DNA from: Spiribacter sp. 1M189
Lineage (GTDB): Bacteria > Pseudomonadota > Gammaproteobacteria > Nitrococcales > Nitrococcaceae
NCBI RefSeq assembly: GCF_040838345.1
Contig: NZ_JBAKFF010000001.1
Span: 248,001-312,000 of the forward strand
Reading direction: 5' to 3'
DNA length: 64,000 nucleotides
Below, piece after piece: positions 9,300-19,320 of this stretch. The first letter of the stretch is position 1, and each line of letters begins with the position of its first letter. The notes under the pieces were generated by a model, which ran no database searches, was not told where the DNA came from, and worked only from the letters and a program-made list of their open reading frames with translations. The translations under genes and the position numbers were made by a program.

Positions 9300-10930
9300 T
9301 GCGTCGTGGCATCGCCCTGGCATGCCTGCTGCTGGTGGCTGTGCCATCGGCTCGGGCCCTGCAGTTGGGCGATCTGCGCATCCAGTCCCAATCTGGCGAA
9401 CCGCTGGCCGCGGACATCGCGGTAGCGGAAGCCGACCGCATTGATACTGCCTCGGCGACGGTGGAACTGGCCAGCGACCGCGCCCACGCCGAGGCCGGTA
9501 TCAATCCGCAGACGCTGCCACCGTCGCTGTCACTGGAGCTGGCCGGAGCAGAGCCGGCGCGAATCCGTCTGTCCACCCGGGCGCCGTTCGAGGTCGCCGG
9601 CGATGGGCTCGAGTTCCTGGTGGTGCTGAGCTGGCCTGATGGCCGGCTTGTCCGCCAGTACGGCATCGACGGCGACGGGAAGAAGCTGCAGCCGAGCAGT
9701 GGGTCGGATCTGCGCTACGGCCCGACCCGCGCCACGGACACGCTCTACAGCATCGCCGAAACGGTCCGTCCCGAGGCCGTAGCGACCAATCAGATGATGC
9801 TCGCACTGCTCGCGGAGAATCCGGGCAGCTTCAATGCCGAGAACATCAACGCCCTGCAGCGCGACACCACCCTGAGGATCCCGCCGGGCGGGGCCTTGCG
9901 GTTTCCGGAGCAGGCGGTGGCCAACCGCGAGGTTGCTCGACAGCTGGACGCCTGGCAGGGGCCGGGGCAACCCCTGCGTGGGGCTGTGACCGACACGTCG
10001 CCGGCGGTGAGCGATGGCGCTGACGACGCGATGCCGTCGGGGTCCGTCCCAACCGACAGCGCTCCGCTTCGGCTTCTGCCGCCGGAGCCGACGGCCGCGG
10101 CATCCGACGCGGAAACAAAGGCGGCCTCTGCGGCGGATAACCCCATCACCCGGGAGTCTCTCGCCGGGCTGGAAGCACAGCTGGACCGTATGGAGGCCTC
10201 CAACGAGCGCCTGAGCGCCGACAATCGTGCCCTTCGGAGCACACTACTCAATCTGCAGGCGGATATGGCCCGCCTGGAGACGCTGCTCACCCGCGATCCA
10301 ATCTCCCCAACGCCTGCGTCGGGCCGGGATGGCGATGTGGAGCCGGCGGAGATCACCGGCGCCATGGTGCTGGAATGGTTGCGGCAGAAGTTCGACTGGG
10401 CGATCGCCAACCCTCGAGCGGCCGTTCAGGAGCCGTGGGTGCGGGGGTGGCTCGGCGGGCTCGCCGGTCTGATCAGCCTGATTGTTCTGATTGCCTGGCG
10501 TCGTCGTTATCGACGGCGGGCCGCTCGTCGTGACGATGCGACATTACCGTCCGATTGGCGCCCGCAGTCCGGCCGGCCGGTCGTCGAAGAGCCGACGGTC
10601 GAGCCGGCCCTCGGCGAGACCAGCGTTCGCGGCACCGGCGCCCAACCAGAACCCGCGGAGCCACTGGAGCGCGCCAGTGAGTTGATTGCCTATGGCCGAC
10701 TCGAGCAGGCTCAGGCGGTGCTCGATGATGCTCTGGGTGAGGAGCCCGACAGCATCGAGCTGCGGCTCAAGCTCCTGGATGTGCTGGCAATGCGGGAGGA
10801 CCGCGCCGGCTTCGAGTCGGAGGCGCATGTGCTGCAGGCGCAGATCAACGACGATGGTGATGAGCGCTGGCAGGATGTTGCCCGCAAGGGTCGGATTCTA
10901 TCGCCGGAGCATCCGCTGTTTCGGGCATGA
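9299..10930 (+). CDS. fimV: FimV-like pilus/polarity scaffold protein
   Basis: A 543-residue protein with a signal peptide (cleaved after ARA, about residue 20) and the FimV N-terminal domain (LGDLRIQSQSGEPL onward). A LysM-like segment lies near residues 145-200. A coiled coil spans about residues 288-331, and a single membrane helix about 383-402 is followed by an arginine cluster. A cytoplasmic TPR-like C-terminal domain occupies about 455-543. This matches FimV of Pseudomonas (PilMNOPQ assembly, polar signalling) but is much shorter (the Pseudomonas protein has more than 900 residues). The position between asd and truA is the conserved one. It starts on the last base of asd and ends in an ATGA overlap with truA. 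Confidence 0.85.
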   Translation: MRRGIALACLLLVAVPSARALQLGDLRIQSQSGEPLAADIAVAEADRIDTASATVELASDRAHAEAGINPQTLPPSLSLELAGAEPARIRLSTRAPFEVAGDGLEFLVVLSWPDGRLVRQYGIDGDGKKLQPSSGSDLRYGPTRATDTLYSIAETVRPEAVATNQMMLALLAENPGSFNAENINALQRDTTLRIPPGGALRFPEQAVANREVARQLDAWQGPGQPLRGAVTDTSPAVSDGADDAMPSGSVPTDSAPLRLLPPEPTAAASDAETKAASAADNPITRESLAGLEAQLDRMEASNERLSADNRALRSTLLNLQADMARLETLLTRDPISPTPASGRDGDVEPAEITGAMVLEWLRQKFDWAIANPRAAVQEPWVRGWLGGLAGLISLIVLIAWRRRYRRRAARRDDATLPSDWRPQSGRPVVEEPTVEPALGETSVRGTGAQPEPAEPLERASELIAYGRLEQAQAVLDDALGEEPDSIELRLKLLDVLAMREDRAGFESEAHVLQAQINDDGDERWQDVARKGRILSPEHPLFRA

Positions 10931-11727
10931 CGCGCCTCGCGCTTGGCATCGAATACGCCGGCAGCGGCTATAGCGGGTGGCAGCGCCAGCATCATGCCGA
11001 CTCCGTGCAGGCCCGACTCGAACAGGCGGTTGCGGCGATTGCCCGGCACCCGGTGGAGGTGGTTGCGGCCGGACGCACCGATGCCGGCGTTCATGCCTGC
11101 GCGCAGGTCGTACACTTTGATACGCCGGTGGCCCGACCCGGACGGGCTTGGGTGCGGGGGGTCAACTCGCACCTGCCGCCGGATATCGGTGTCCGCTGGG
11201 TGGCCTGGCCGGGAGATGATTTCGATGCCCGCCGATCCGGGCTCTCCCGGTCCTATCGCTACCTGCTGATGGATTCGCCCTTACGGCCGGTCCTTCTGCG
11301 CAATCGGGTGGGCTGGACCTGGAAGCCCCTGGATGAGGAACGAATGCAGGCGGCCGCCGGTCACTTAATCGGCGAGCATGATTTCAGCAGTTTCCGGGCG
11401 GCGGCCTGCCAGGCGCACCATCCGGTCCGTCGCATCCAGACGCTTCGCGTTGCCCGGCATGACGGCGTCATCGCCTTCGATATCACGGCTAACGCCTTCC
11501 TGCATCACATGGTGCGGAATATTGTCGGCACACTCATGGCAGTGGGTGCCGGAGAGAAACCGGGCGACTGGGTGGCGTCGGTGCTGGCCGCTCGTGACCG
11601 GCGGCGGGCGGGGATGACGGCGCCGGCGCAGGGTCTCTATCTGCAGGGCGTCGGTTATCCGGAGCGCTTCGGCCTTCCCGAGCCGCCCCCGGGGCCCGTT
11701 TTTGCCTGCGTTCAGACCGGCGGGTAG
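10927..11727 (+). CDS. truA: tRNA pseudouridine(38-40) synthase
   Basis: A 266-residue pseudouridine synthase acting on the anticodon stem-loop. The catalytic aspartate is residue 52 in AGRTDAGVHA. GYSGWQRQ near the N-terminus and NAFLHHMVRNIVGTL near residue 195 are typical TruA signatures. Translation starts inside the fimV stop (ATGA). The stop TAG belongs to a -10-like hexamer in front of trpF. Confidence 0.96.
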   Translation: MTRLALGIEYAGSGYSGWQRQHHADSVQARLEQAVAAIARHPVEVVAAGRTDAGVHACAQVVHFDTPVARPGRAWVRGVNSHLPPDIGVRWVAWPGDDFDARRSGLSRSYRYLLMDSPLRPVLLRNRVGWTWKPLDEERMQAAAGHLIGEHDFSSFRAAACQAHHPVRRIQTLRVARHDGVIAFDITANAFLHHMVRNIVGTLMAVGAGEKPGDWVASVLAARDRRRAGMTAPAQGLYLQGVGYPERFGLPEPPPGPVFACVQTGG

Positions 11728-11730
11728 GAT
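11725..11730 (+). promoter_or_regulatory. possible -10 element directly before trpF
   Basis: TAGGAT ends six bases before the GTG start of trpF and begins at the truA stop codon. It fits the leaderless spacing seen at other starts in the window. With no visible -35 it is weak evidence alone. Confidence 0.25.
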
Positions 11731-11736
11731 GACAAG

Positions 11737-12366
11737 GTGCGTACGAGAATAAAGATCTGCGGTATCACCCGGGCCGAGGATGGCGTCGCGGCGGCCGAAC
11801 TCGGCGCCGACGCGATTGGTCTGGTGTTCTATCAGGGCAGCCGACGCTATGTCGACGTCGGCGAGGCGAGACGCATTGTGGAGGCCCTGCCGCCGCTGGT
11901 GACGGCGGTTGGGCTGTTTCTGGATGCCGATGAGTCACTCGTAAGTGACGTGATCGCCGGCGTGCCACTGGATCTGCTGCAGTTCCACGGGAACGAATCC
12001 GCGGCATTCTGTGAGCGGTTCGGGTACCGTTACCTGAAAGCGGTGGGCATGGCCGGAGGTGATCCGCGCGCCATGGCGGAGGCGCACCCGCGGGCGTCCG
12101 GACTCCTGCTGGACGGGCATCCACCCGGTGCTGCGGGCGGAAGTGGTGAATCCTTTGACTGGGGGCGCGAGCTGCCCGACAGTCACCGTATAATCGTGGC
12201 GGGTGGGCTTCGTGCCGACAACGTGGCCGAAGCCATTCGGTCAACCACACCCTGGGGCGTCGACTGCAGCAGCGGCGTCGAGTCCGCCCCGGGTATCAAA
12301 GACAGGCGCAGGCTCGCCGCCTTCATCGAAGAGGTCTACCGTGTCGAACGTCATTCAGGCCATTGA
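11737..12366 (+). CDS. trpF: phosphoribosylanthranilate isomerase
   Basis: A 209-residue TIM-barrel enzyme of tryptophan synthesis. It has KICGITR at the N-terminus (catalytic cysteine), QFHGNE at about residue 84, LLDGH at about residue 126 and the phosphate-binding IVAGGL near residue 150. The start codon is GTG. In many gammaproteobacteria trpF sits alone between truA and accD; here it is followed by trpB and trpA. Its 3' end overlaps trpB by 26 bases. Confidence 0.95.
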   Translation: MRTRIKICGITRAEDGVAAAELGADAIGLVFYQGSRRYVDVGEARRIVEALPPLVTAVGLFLDADESLVSDVIAGVPLDLLQFHGNESAAFCERFGYRYLKAVGMAGGDPRAMAEAHPRASGLLLDGHPPGAAGGSGESFDWGRELPDSHRIIVAGGLRADNVAEAIRSTTPWGVDCSSGVESAPGIKDRRRLAAFIEEVYRVERHSGH

Positions 12367-13573
12367 AGCACCGGCGGATTACGGCCGGTTCCCCGACCCG
12401 CTCGGTCATTTCGGTCCCTATGGTGGCCGATTCGTGCCGGAGCTGCTCATGGCTCCGCTCGATGAGCTCTCCCGGGCCTATACGCGCTTCCGCGAGGACC
12501 CGGAATTCCAGGCCGAGCTTTATTCCGATCTCCAGCACTATGTCGGCCGGCCGACGCCGCTGTATTTCGCCGAGCACTGGTCCAACCAGGTCGGTGGGGC
12601 GCGTCTCTACCTCAAGCGCGAGGATCTGGACCACACGGGTGCTCACAAGATCAACAACACCATGGGTCAGGCGCTGCTGGCCGCTCGGATGGGCAAGCGT
12701 CGCATCGTCGCCGAGACGGGGGCCGGCCAGCATGGTGTGGCCACGGCGGCGGTCTGCGCGCGACTGGGAATGGAGTGCGTGGTCTACATGGGCGCCGAGG
12801 ATGTCCGCCGCCAGTCGGTGAACGTCTACCGAATGCGGCTGATGGGGGCGCGCGTGGTCCCGGTGGAGTCGGGCACCCGGACGCTCAAGGACGCGCTCAA
12901 CGAGGCGTTCCGTGACTGGGCGGCCAACGTTGATGACACCTTCTACATCATCGGTACGGTGGCCGGGCCGCATCCCTACCCGGAGATGGTGCGCGATTTC
13001 CAGGCGGTGATCGGACGGGAGACCCGTGAGCAGTGCCTGGACCAGCACGGTGAGCTGCCGGATGCACTGGTGGCCTGTGTCGGCGGTGGATCCAATGCCA
13101 TCGGCATGTTCCATCCCTTCCTGCAAGACCGGGAGGTGGCCATTTACGGCGTCGAGGCTGGCGGGGAAGGTGTTGATACAGGCCGTCATGCCGCGCCACT
13201 CTCCGCGGGCCGGCCCGGCGTGCTGCACGGCAACCGGACTTACCTGATGGAAAACGAGGATGGCCAGATCATGCCGACCCACTCGCTGTCGGCCGGCCTC
13301 GACTACCCGGGTGTCGGGCCCGAGCATGCCTGGCTGAAAGACACCGGGCGCGTGAATTATGTGGCGGTGGATGATCACGAAGCGCTGGCGGCCTTTCATG
13401 GCCTGACCCGTGCCGAGGGCATCATCCCCGCGCTGGAGACGGCGCATGCCATTGCCTATGCCGAGAAGCTTGCCGCGCGGATGCGTCCGGATCAGACCAT
13501 CGTGATCAACTGTTCCGGCCGCGGTGACAAGGACATCAATACCGTCGCCGAAGTGGAGGGAATGGAGCTATGA
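12341..13573 (+). CDS. trpB: tryptophan synthase beta chain
   Basis: A 410-residue PLP enzyme that condenses indole with serine. The PLP lysine is residue 103 in HTGAHKINN, and the phosphate-binding GGGSNAIG is near residue 248. The GTG start at 12341 is preceded by AGAGG six bases upstream and lies inside trpF. The product pairs with TrpA, whose gene begins in the trpB stop (ATGA). A longer frame opening at 12203 lies within trpF and has no family counterpart. Confidence 0.96.
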   Translation: MSNVIQAIEAPADYGRFPDPLGHFGPYGGRFVPELLMAPLDELSRAYTRFREDPEFQAELYSDLQHYVGRPTPLYFAEHWSNQVGGARLYLKREDLDHTGAHKINNTMGQALLAARMGKRRIVAETGAGQHGVATAAVCARLGMECVVYMGAEDVRRQSVNVYRMRLMGARVVPVESGTRTLKDALNEAFRDWAANVDDTFYIIGTVAGPHPYPEMVRDFQAVIGRETREQCLDQHGELPDALVACVGGGSNAIGMFHPFLQDREVAIYGVEAGGEGVDTGRHAAPLSAGRPGVLHGNRTYLMENEDGQIMPTHSLSAGLDYPGVGPEHAWLKDTGRVNYVAVDDHEALAAFHGLTRAEGIIPALETAHAIAYAEKLAARMRPDQTIVINCSGRGDKDINTVAEVEGMEL

Positions 13574-14394
13574 GTCGTATTGCCCACCGTTTCGAGCAGC
13601 GGCGCGCCCAGCAGCGCAAGACGCTGGTGACCTACATTACCGGCGGTGATCCGCACCCCGGTGCCACGGTGCCCGTCATGCACACGCTGGTGGCCGCCGG
13701 CGCCGATATCATCGAAGTCGGCATGCCGTTTTCCGATCCCATGGCCGATGGGCCGGTTATCCAGTCCGCCTGTGACCGCGCACTGGAAAACGGCACGGGA
13801 CTCGCCGGTGTCCTGGAGATGGTCCGCGATTTCCGTCGCGATGACCAGGATACGCCGGTGGTCTTGATGGGCTATCTCAATCCGATTGAGCAGATCGGCT
13901 ATCAGACCTTCGCCCGGGATGCGGCGGCAGCCGGTGTTGACGGGGTCCTCACGGTGGATCTCCCGCCGGAGGAGGGTAATGAGCTGGTGGCGGCGCTGGC
14001 CGAGCACGACCTCGATCCCATCTGGCTCATCGCCCCCACAACGCGGATCGAGCGGATTCGTTCGATCTGTGACCATGCTCGTGGATTCGTCTACTACGTC
14101 TCCCTGAAAGGCGTCACCGGGGCCGCCTCCCTCGATGTCGACAGCGTGGCACACCACGTCGAGTCGATTCGGGCGGCGACCCAGCTGCCGGTGGGTGTCG
14201 GCTTCGGAGTCCGCAATGGCGATGATGCCGGTCGTCTCGGCCAGGTGGCCGATGCCGTGGTCGTTGGTAGCGCCATCGTCTCGCGGATCGCCGAGCATGC
14301 GGGTGATGACGCAGCGATCTGCAGCGCGGTGGAAGAGATTACCCGGGACCTGCGCGAGGGGCTGGACCAGCCTGCCGTGGAGGCCTCCCCTTGA
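13570..14394 (+). CDS. trpA: tryptophan synthase alpha chain
   Basis: A 274-residue TIM-barrel subunit that releases indole from indole-3-glycerol phosphate. The catalytic glutamate and aspartate are in [15 protein letters not shown] (about residues 49-63), with [10 protein letters not shown] near residue 178 and the phosphate site VGFGVRN near residue 215. The start overlaps trpB and the stop overlaps the TTG start of accD (TTGA at 14391-14394). Confidence 0.96.
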   Translation: MSRIAHRFEQRRAQQRKTLVTYITGGDPHPGATVPVMHTLVAAGADIIEVGMPFSDPMADGPVIQSACDRALENGTGLAGVLEMVRDFRRDDQDTPVVLMGYLNPIEQIGYQTFARDAAAAGVDGVLTVDLPPEEGNELVAALAEHDLDPIWLIAPTTRIERIRSICDHARGFVYYVSLKGVTGAASLDVDSVAHHVESIRAATQLPVGVGFGVRNGDDAGRLGQVADAVVVGSAIVSRIAEHAGDDAAICSAVEEITRDLREGLDQPAVEASP

Positions 14395-15275
14395 GCTGGT
14401 TCGAGAAACTGATGCCCTCGCGGATCCGCACCGAGGGAGGGCGAAGCCACAGTATTCCCGAAGGGCTCTGGACCAAGTGCGAGTCCTGCAGTGCCGTGCT
14501 CTACCGCCCGGAGGTCGAGCGCAACCTTGAGGTCTGTCCTAAATGCGGTGCGCACATGCGTATCGGTGCGCGCCGACGACTGGATGTATTCCTTGACGAG
14601 TGCGGACGAGAGGAAATCGGCGAGGGGCTGCAGCCCCAGGATGTGCTCCGTTTCAAGGACTCCAAGCGCTACAAGGACCGGCTCGCCCAGGCGCAGAAAG
14701 CCACCGGGGAGAAGGATGCCCTGGTCGCGATGTCGGGCGCCGTGCACGGGCTCCCGGTCGTGGCCTGCGCCTTCGAGTTCGACTTCATGGGCGGATCAAT
14801 GGGTGCCGTGGTTGGCGAGCGATTCGTGCGGGCCGCGGAGCAGGCCCGGGAGAGTGGTCGGCCGTTCATCTGTTTTAGCGCCAGTGGCGGTGCGCGCATG
14901 CAGGAGGCGCTGTTCTCGCTCATGCAGATGGCCAAGACCAGTGCGGCGCTCCGGCGTCTCTCCGAATCCGGCGTGCCATTCGTCAGTGTCCTCACCGATC
15001 CAACAATGGGCGGTGTGTCCGCAAGTCTGGCCATGCTGGGCGATGTCATCGTGGCCGAGCCCGGTGCCCTCATCGGCTTTGCCGGCCCGAGGGTGATCGA
15101 GCAGACGGTCCGGGAGACGCTGCCGGAGGGTTTCCAGCGCAGCGAATTCCTGCTGGAGCACGGTGCCGTCGATCTGATCATCGACCGGCGTGAGCAGCGT
15201 CAGCGGCTTGCCGCTCTGCTGGCCATGCTGACCCATGCCGATCCCCCCACGATGGCGGAAGTGGCACAGAGCTGA
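14391..15275 (+). CDS. accD: acetyl-CoA carboxylase carboxyltransferase beta subunit
   Basis: A 294-residue subunit that with AccA forms the carboxyltransferase making malonyl-CoA. The N-terminal zinc ribbon has cysteines at residues 30, 33, 49 and 52. The crotonase-like domain includes [14 protein letters not shown] and GGARMQEA. The start is a TTG that overlaps the trpA stop; no ATG gives the conserved SWFEK N-terminus, so the rare start is supported. Location before folC is the conserved order. Confidence 0.95.
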   Translation: MSWFEKLMPSRIRTEGGRSHSIPEGLWTKCESCSAVLYRPEVERNLEVCPKCGAHMRIGARRRLDVFLDECGREEIGEGLQPQDVLRFKDSKRYKDRLAQAQKATGEKDALVAMSGAVHGLPVVACAFEFDFMGGSMGAVVGERFVRAAEQARESGRPFICFSASGGARMQEALFSLMQMAKTSAALRRLSESGVPFVSVLTDPTMGGVSASLAMLGDVIVAEPGALIGFAGPRVIEQTVRETLPEGFQRSEFLLEHGAVDLIIDRREQRQRLAALLAMLTHADPPTMAEVAQS

Positions 15276-15283
15276 CGGACACG

Positions 15284-16576
15284 GTGGCCACTGAATCCCT
15301 CGATACATGGCTGGCATGGCTCGAGGGCCTGCACCCCCGCGAAATCGAACTCGGTCTGGGGCGTATCACCGAGGTTGCCGATCGGCTTGACCTGCGTGCG
15401 GGCCCAGTGCCTGTCATCACCGTTGCCGGTACCAACGGCAAGGGCAGTACAGTGGCCTGCCTGGAGGCGATCTATCGGGCCGCCGGCTACCGCCCCGGGG
15501 TTTACACGTCTCCGCATCTGCTGCGTTTCAACGAGCGCATTCGAATGGATGGTGCGCCGGCCGAGGATGCGGCGATCCTCGATGCCTTTCGGGCCATCGA
15601 CGCCGCGCGGGGCGGGATTACGCTCACTTACTTCGAGTTCGCTACCCTCGCGGCTGCCTGGTGTTTCCGGGATACCGGGGCCGGTCCGTGGCTACTGGAA
15701 GTTGGGCTCGGCGGCAGGCTTGACGCCACCAACTGTTTCGATGCCGATCTGGCGGTGGTGACGACCATCGATCTCGATCACATGGAATGGCTGGGCGACA
15801 ACCGCGAGGCGATTGCCGGCGAGAAGATGGGCATCGCCCGGCCGGAGCGTCCCGTAGTCTGCGCCGATGCCCGTCCGCCCCGGCGCATTGCCGAGCGGGC
15901 TAGCGCCCTCGATGCACCGCTCTGGCAGCTGGGCCGTGATTATCACTACGCCGCCGGTCGACAGGCATGGACATGGTGGCAGGGCGAACGCCGCTACCGG
16001 GATCTGCCGCGACCCGGCTGGATGGGGGATGCGGCATTGGCCAACGCGGCCGGTGCCGTCATGGCCGTCAGTGGCGCCCATCCAGCGCTTGCCGTCGGAC
16101 CGTCAGCCATCCGAGACGGGCTCGCTGCGGCACGGCTCGCCGGCCGCCAGGCACCGGCGCCGGGTCCGGGCGCAGGCTGGCTGCTGGACGTCGGCCACAA
16201 CCCGTCGGCTATTGCCCTGCTGGCCGAGCGGCTGGAGGCCCATCGGGCAAACGGCAAGGTGCGAATGGCCTTCGGCCTGATGGCGCGAAAGCCGATTGCG
16301 CCGTTGCTCAGCCTCCTGGGGCCGGTGGTTGACGAGTGGTATGTGCTGGATCTGGACGACCCACAGAGCCATCCCCGGACCGAGATAACAACCGCGCTGG
16401 AGCGTGCGGGGCAGGTTGTCATTGGCGCCGGCGATGCCGCGGGCGCCAGGCAGCGGATGGAGGCAGCCACCAGCGGGAACGACCTGATGGTGGCGGCGGG
16501 TTCGTTTCGCGTGGTGGAGGCATTCATGCGCATCGGCGTTGGTGCTTGCAACGGCTCCGGGTCAGGTCGAAACTGA
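15284..16576 (+). CDS. folC: dihydrofolate synthase / folylpolyglutamate synthase
   Basis: A 430-residue Mur-ligase-like ATPase that adds glutamate to dihydropteroate and to reduced folates. The P-loop is VAGTNGKGST (about residues 47-56), followed by TSPHLLRFNERI, the Mg-binding EVGLGGRLDATN region and TTIDLDHMEWLG. The start is GTG. It follows accD by eight bases and is followed by the dedD-like gene after 27 bases. Confidence 0.95.
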   Translation: MATESLDTWLAWLEGLHPREIELGLGRITEVADRLDLRAGPVPVITVAGTNGKGSTVACLEAIYRAAGYRPGVYTSPHLLRFNERIRMDGAPAEDAAILDAFRAIDAARGGITLTYFEFATLAAAWCFRDTGAGPWLLEVGLGGRLDATNCFDADLAVVTTIDLDHMEWLGDNREAIAGEKMGIARPERPVVCADARPPRRIAERASALDAPLWQLGRDYHYAAGRQAWTWWQGERRYRDLPRPGWMGDAALANAAGAVMAVSGAHPALAVGPSAIRDGLAAARLAGRQAPAPGPGAGWLLDVGHNPSAIALLAERLEAHRANGKVRMAFGLMARKPIAPLLSLLGPVVDEWYVLDLDDPQSHPRTEITTALERAGQVVIGAGDAAGARQRMEAATSGNDLMVAAGSFRVVEAFMRIGVGACNGSGSGRN

Positions 16577-16603
16577 AGCAGGCAGTTTGGTCGGAGTGGA
16601 TCC

Positions 16604-17185
16604 TTGGAACAGCGGTTCAAACAGCGGTTGATCGGTGCCGTAGTGCTGGTGGCGCTGGGGGTCATTTTTCTGCCAATGCTCCTTAGTGGCCCGGTCGAGC
16701 GCACTCGTGTCGACATTGAGCTGGACATGCCCGAACCGCCCATGGTGGAAGACGGACCGACGTTGCCGGGCGAGGACATGCTGAGCTCGCCCGAACCCGG
16801 TCAGGCACTGGCCGATCAGCCGGCGCCCCGCGATCCGGGCTCAGTGCCCGAGGCGGCGGAACCGCCGAACGCGATTGATATCGCGCCGGAACCGGTCGCC
16901 GAGGCGATTGCCGACGACGAAGGCGCGCCGGATGCAGCTCCGGTGGCCGATGCCGACGCGCTTTACGTCCAGGTTGGTGCCTTTGCCAGTGCCGACAATG
17001 CCGAGAGCCTGGCCTCGCGTCTGCGTGAGGATGGCATCGAGTTGCGGGTAGTCGAGGATGAGCGGGAGGGCCGACTGACCTACCGTGTGCAGGTAGGGCC
17101 GTTGGGTGACGCCGAGTCCGCCGAACGGATGGCCCAGCAGCTGGCGGACGACCATGAACTGCCCGGCTTCGTCATCGAGCCGTGA
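16604..17185 (+). CDS. dedD: DedD-like SPOR-domain cell-division protein
   Basis: A 193-residue single-span membrane protein. A short basic N-terminus (EQRFKQR) is followed by a membrane helix (about residues 9-27). A linker rich in proline, alanine and acidic residues (about 30-120) leads to a C-terminal SPOR domain (about 122-190, beginning LYVQVGAFA) that binds denuded septal peptidoglycan. The start is a TTG giving the conserved DedD N-terminus. The gene stands in its conserved place between folC and cvpA. Confidence 0.85.
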   Translation: MEQRFKQRLIGAVVLVALGVIFLPMLLSGPVERTRVDIELDMPEPPMVEDGPTLPGEDMLSSPEPGQALADQPAPRDPGSVPEAAEPPNAIDIAPEPVAEAIADDEGAPDAAPVADADALYVQVGAFASADNAESLASRLREDGIELRVVEDEREGRLTYRVQVGPLGDAESAERMAQQLADDHELPGFVIEP

Positions 17186-17195
17186 ACGGGCCGGC

Positions 17196-17204
17196 TGATA
17201 TACT
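17196..17204 (+). promoter_or_regulatory. extended -10 promoter before cvpA
   Basis: TGA-TATACT, with the -10 ending 18 bases before the cvpA ATG. The hexamer matches TATAAT in five of six positions and has the TGn extension. No clear -35 is seen. This could give cvpA-purF-metZ an internal promoter within the array. Confidence 0.4.
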
Positions 17205-17222
17205 GATTGCGACGGATACTCC

Positions 17223-17804
17223 ATGAACTGGCTTGATCTTGCATTTCTCGGCGTGATCGCCGTTTCCGTGCTGATTGGCGTCATTCGCGGTTTCGTCCGC
17301 GAAGTGATCTCCGTCGCGGTCTGGGTGGCGGCCTTCTGGATCTCCCTGCGCTACGGCCCGCAGCTTGGCGAGCAACTGGCGCCCTGGCTGGCGTCGCCAA
17401 TGCTGAGGCTGGTGGCCGGGTTCGCCGGGTTGTTCATACTGACGCTGCTGATTGGCGCGTTGGTCAGTTATGTGGCTCGGGCGCTGGTGGGGCGCACGGG
17501 CCTGAGTGGTACCGACCGCATGCTCGGTATCGTCTTTGGCGCCGCGCGCGGGCTGCTACTGGTGGGCGTGATCATCCTCGGCGCGGGTCTGACGGCCGTC
17601 CCGCGTGAGGCCTGGTGGCAGGAATCGGTGATCGCCCGGGGGTACCAACCCTGGGTGTGTCACGAACAGGTGGGTGACTGGCTCAATCAGGCCCGCCGGA
17701 TGCCCGGTGTCAGCGAGGCACCAGTTAATGGCATTGCGGCATACGCCTACTGGCAGGCGTATTGTCAGGCAAATCATCGGCAGAGTACTGAAAGCGGGAG
17801 CTGA
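17223..17804 (+). CDS. cvpA: CvpA family membrane protein
   Basis: A 193-residue inner-membrane protein with about four hydrophobic segments in the first 125 residues (starting NWLDLAFLGVIAVSVLIGVIRG). The motif GFVREVISVAVWVAAFW is characteristic of CvpA (colicin V production protein), and the LSGTDRMLG/GAARGLLL region follows. CvpA has been linked to bile and envelope stress tolerance. It directly precedes purF, as in E. coli. Confidence 0.9.
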   Translation: MNWLDLAFLGVIAVSVLIGVIRGFVREVISVAVWVAAFWISLRYGPQLGEQLAPWLASPMLRLVAGFAGLFILTLLIGALVSYVARALVGRTGLSGTDRMLGIVFGAARGLLLVGVIILGAGLTAVPREAWWQESVIARGYQPWVCHEQVGDWLNQARRMPGVSEAPVNGIAAYAYWQAYCQANHRQSTESGS

Positions 17805-17808
17805 ATCT

Positions 17809-19320
17809 ATGTGTGGCGTAATCGGCATGGTTGCCAAATCCCCCGTCAACCAGGCCCTCTACGACGGGCTGACGGTACTTCAGCATCGTGGTCAGGACGC
17901 TGCCGGGATCATGACATTCGATCGGGGGCGGCTGCATCTGCGCAAGGACAACGGCCTCGTTCGCGACGTCTTCAGCCAGCAGGACATGATGCAGCTGCAG
18001 GGCAACGCCGGCATCGGCCATTGCCGCTATCCCACTGCCGGCTGCGCCAGTTCAGCGGAGGCCCAGCCCTTCTATGTCAACTCACCCTATGGCATCAGCA
18101 TTGCCCACAACGGCAATCTGACCAATGCCGAGGCGATCAAGCGGGATCTGTTCCTTGAAGACCTGCGTCACATCAACACCAGCTCCGACTCCGAGATCCT
18201 GCTCAACGTCTTCGCCCATAAGCTGGGCGAGCTCGGCCAGCTCCGCATCAACGAATCGGATCTGTTCAACGCCGTGGCCGGCATACATGAGCGCTGCCAC
18301 GGCGGCTATGCCGCTATCGTGATGATCAACGGCTACGGGATTCTCGGCTTTCGCGATCCCCATGGGATCCGTCCGTTGTGCTTTGGCAGCCGCGAAACCG
18401 AGGCCGGTACCGAGTACATGATTGCCTCGGAGAGTGTGGCGCTGAACGTGCTCGGCTTTACGCTGATCCGCGATATCGCGCCGGGGGAGGCAGTTTTCAT
18501 CGACCTGGATGGCAATCTGCATACCCGGCAGTGCGCCACCGAAACCCGGCTGTCGCCGTGCATATTCGAGTACGTCTATCTGGCCCGACCGGACTCCATG
18601 CTCGATGACGTCTCGGTCTACAAATCACGCCTGCGCATGGGCCGAATGCTGGCGCGCAAGATCAATCGAGAGTGGGCGAATCATGATATCGACGTCGTCA
18701 TTCCCATTCCGGATACCAGCCGGACCAGCGCGCTGGATCTGGCCAATGACCTGAACATCACCTATCGGGAGGGCTTCATCAAGAATCGCTACATCGGCCG
18801 GACCTTCATCATGCCCGGCCAGGCGGTACGCGAGAAGTCGGTGCGCCAGAAGCTCAACCCCATCGAGCTTGAGTTCAAGGGTAAGAATGTCCTGCTGCTA
18901 GATGACTCCATCGTGCGCGGGACGACGTCCGAGCAGATCATCCAGATGGCGCGGGATACCGGCGCGAACAAGGTCTACTTCGCCTCGGCCGCACCACCGG
19001 TGCGCTATCCCAACGTCTACGGGATCGATATGCCGGCCGCCCGTGAACTGCTGGCTCACGACCGCTCGGTGGAGGATATCCGCCGCACGATTGGGGCGGA
19101 TCACATGATCTACCAGGATCTCGATGATTTGGTGGAAGCCGTGCGCGAGGGCAACGAGGCGCTACGCAGCTTTGACTGCTCCTGTTTTGATGGCCGTTAT
19201 GTCACCGGCGATATCAGCGTCGATTACCTGCTGAAGCTGGAGGCACAACGCGCCGATGCGGTGCGCTATGGAGCGGGCGCGAGCAACGCCGTCAACGAGC
19301 TGGGGCTGGTGCGTTCATGA
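17809..19320 (+). CDS. purF: amidophosphoribosyltransferase
   Basis: A 503-residue enzyme for the first committed step of purine synthesis. The nucleophilic cysteine directly follows the initiator methionine (MCGVIGM), so the ATG at 17809 is certain although the frame is open 45 codons further upstream. The glutaminase domain has LQHRGQDAAGI and IAHNGNL; the phosphoribosyltransferase domain has VLLLDDSIVRGTTS. GGGAG lies about nine bases before the start. The stop overlaps the metZ start (ATGA). Confidence 0.97.
   Translation: MCGVIGMVAKSPVNQALYDGLTVLQHRGQDAAGIMTFDRGRLHLRKDNGLVRDVFSQQDMMQLQGNAGIGHCRYPTAGCASSAEAQPFYVNSPYGISIAHNGNLTNAEAIKRDLFLEDLRHINTSSDSEILLNVFAHKLGELGQLRINESDLFNAVAGIHERCHGGYAAIVMINGYGILGFRDPHGIRPLCFGSRETEAGTEYMIASESVALNVLGFTLIRDIAPGEAVFIDLDGNLHTRQCATETRLSPCIFEYVYLARPDSMLDDVSVYKSRLRMGRMLARKINREWANHDIDVVIPIPDTSRTSALDLANDLNITYREGFIKNRYIGRTFIMPGQAVREKSVRQKLNPIELEFKGKNVLLLDDSIVRGTTSEQIIQMARDTGANKVYFASAAPPVRYPNVYGIDMPAARELLAHDRSVEDIRRTIGADHMIYQDLDDLVEAVREGNEALRSFDCSCFDGRYVTGDISVDYLLKLEAQRADAVRYGAGASNAVNELGLVRS

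Noticed and set aside
17674-17808. Longer PurF start giving 45 extra residues
   Set aside because: PurF needs a cysteine directly after the initiator methionine; the ATG at 17809 provides it.
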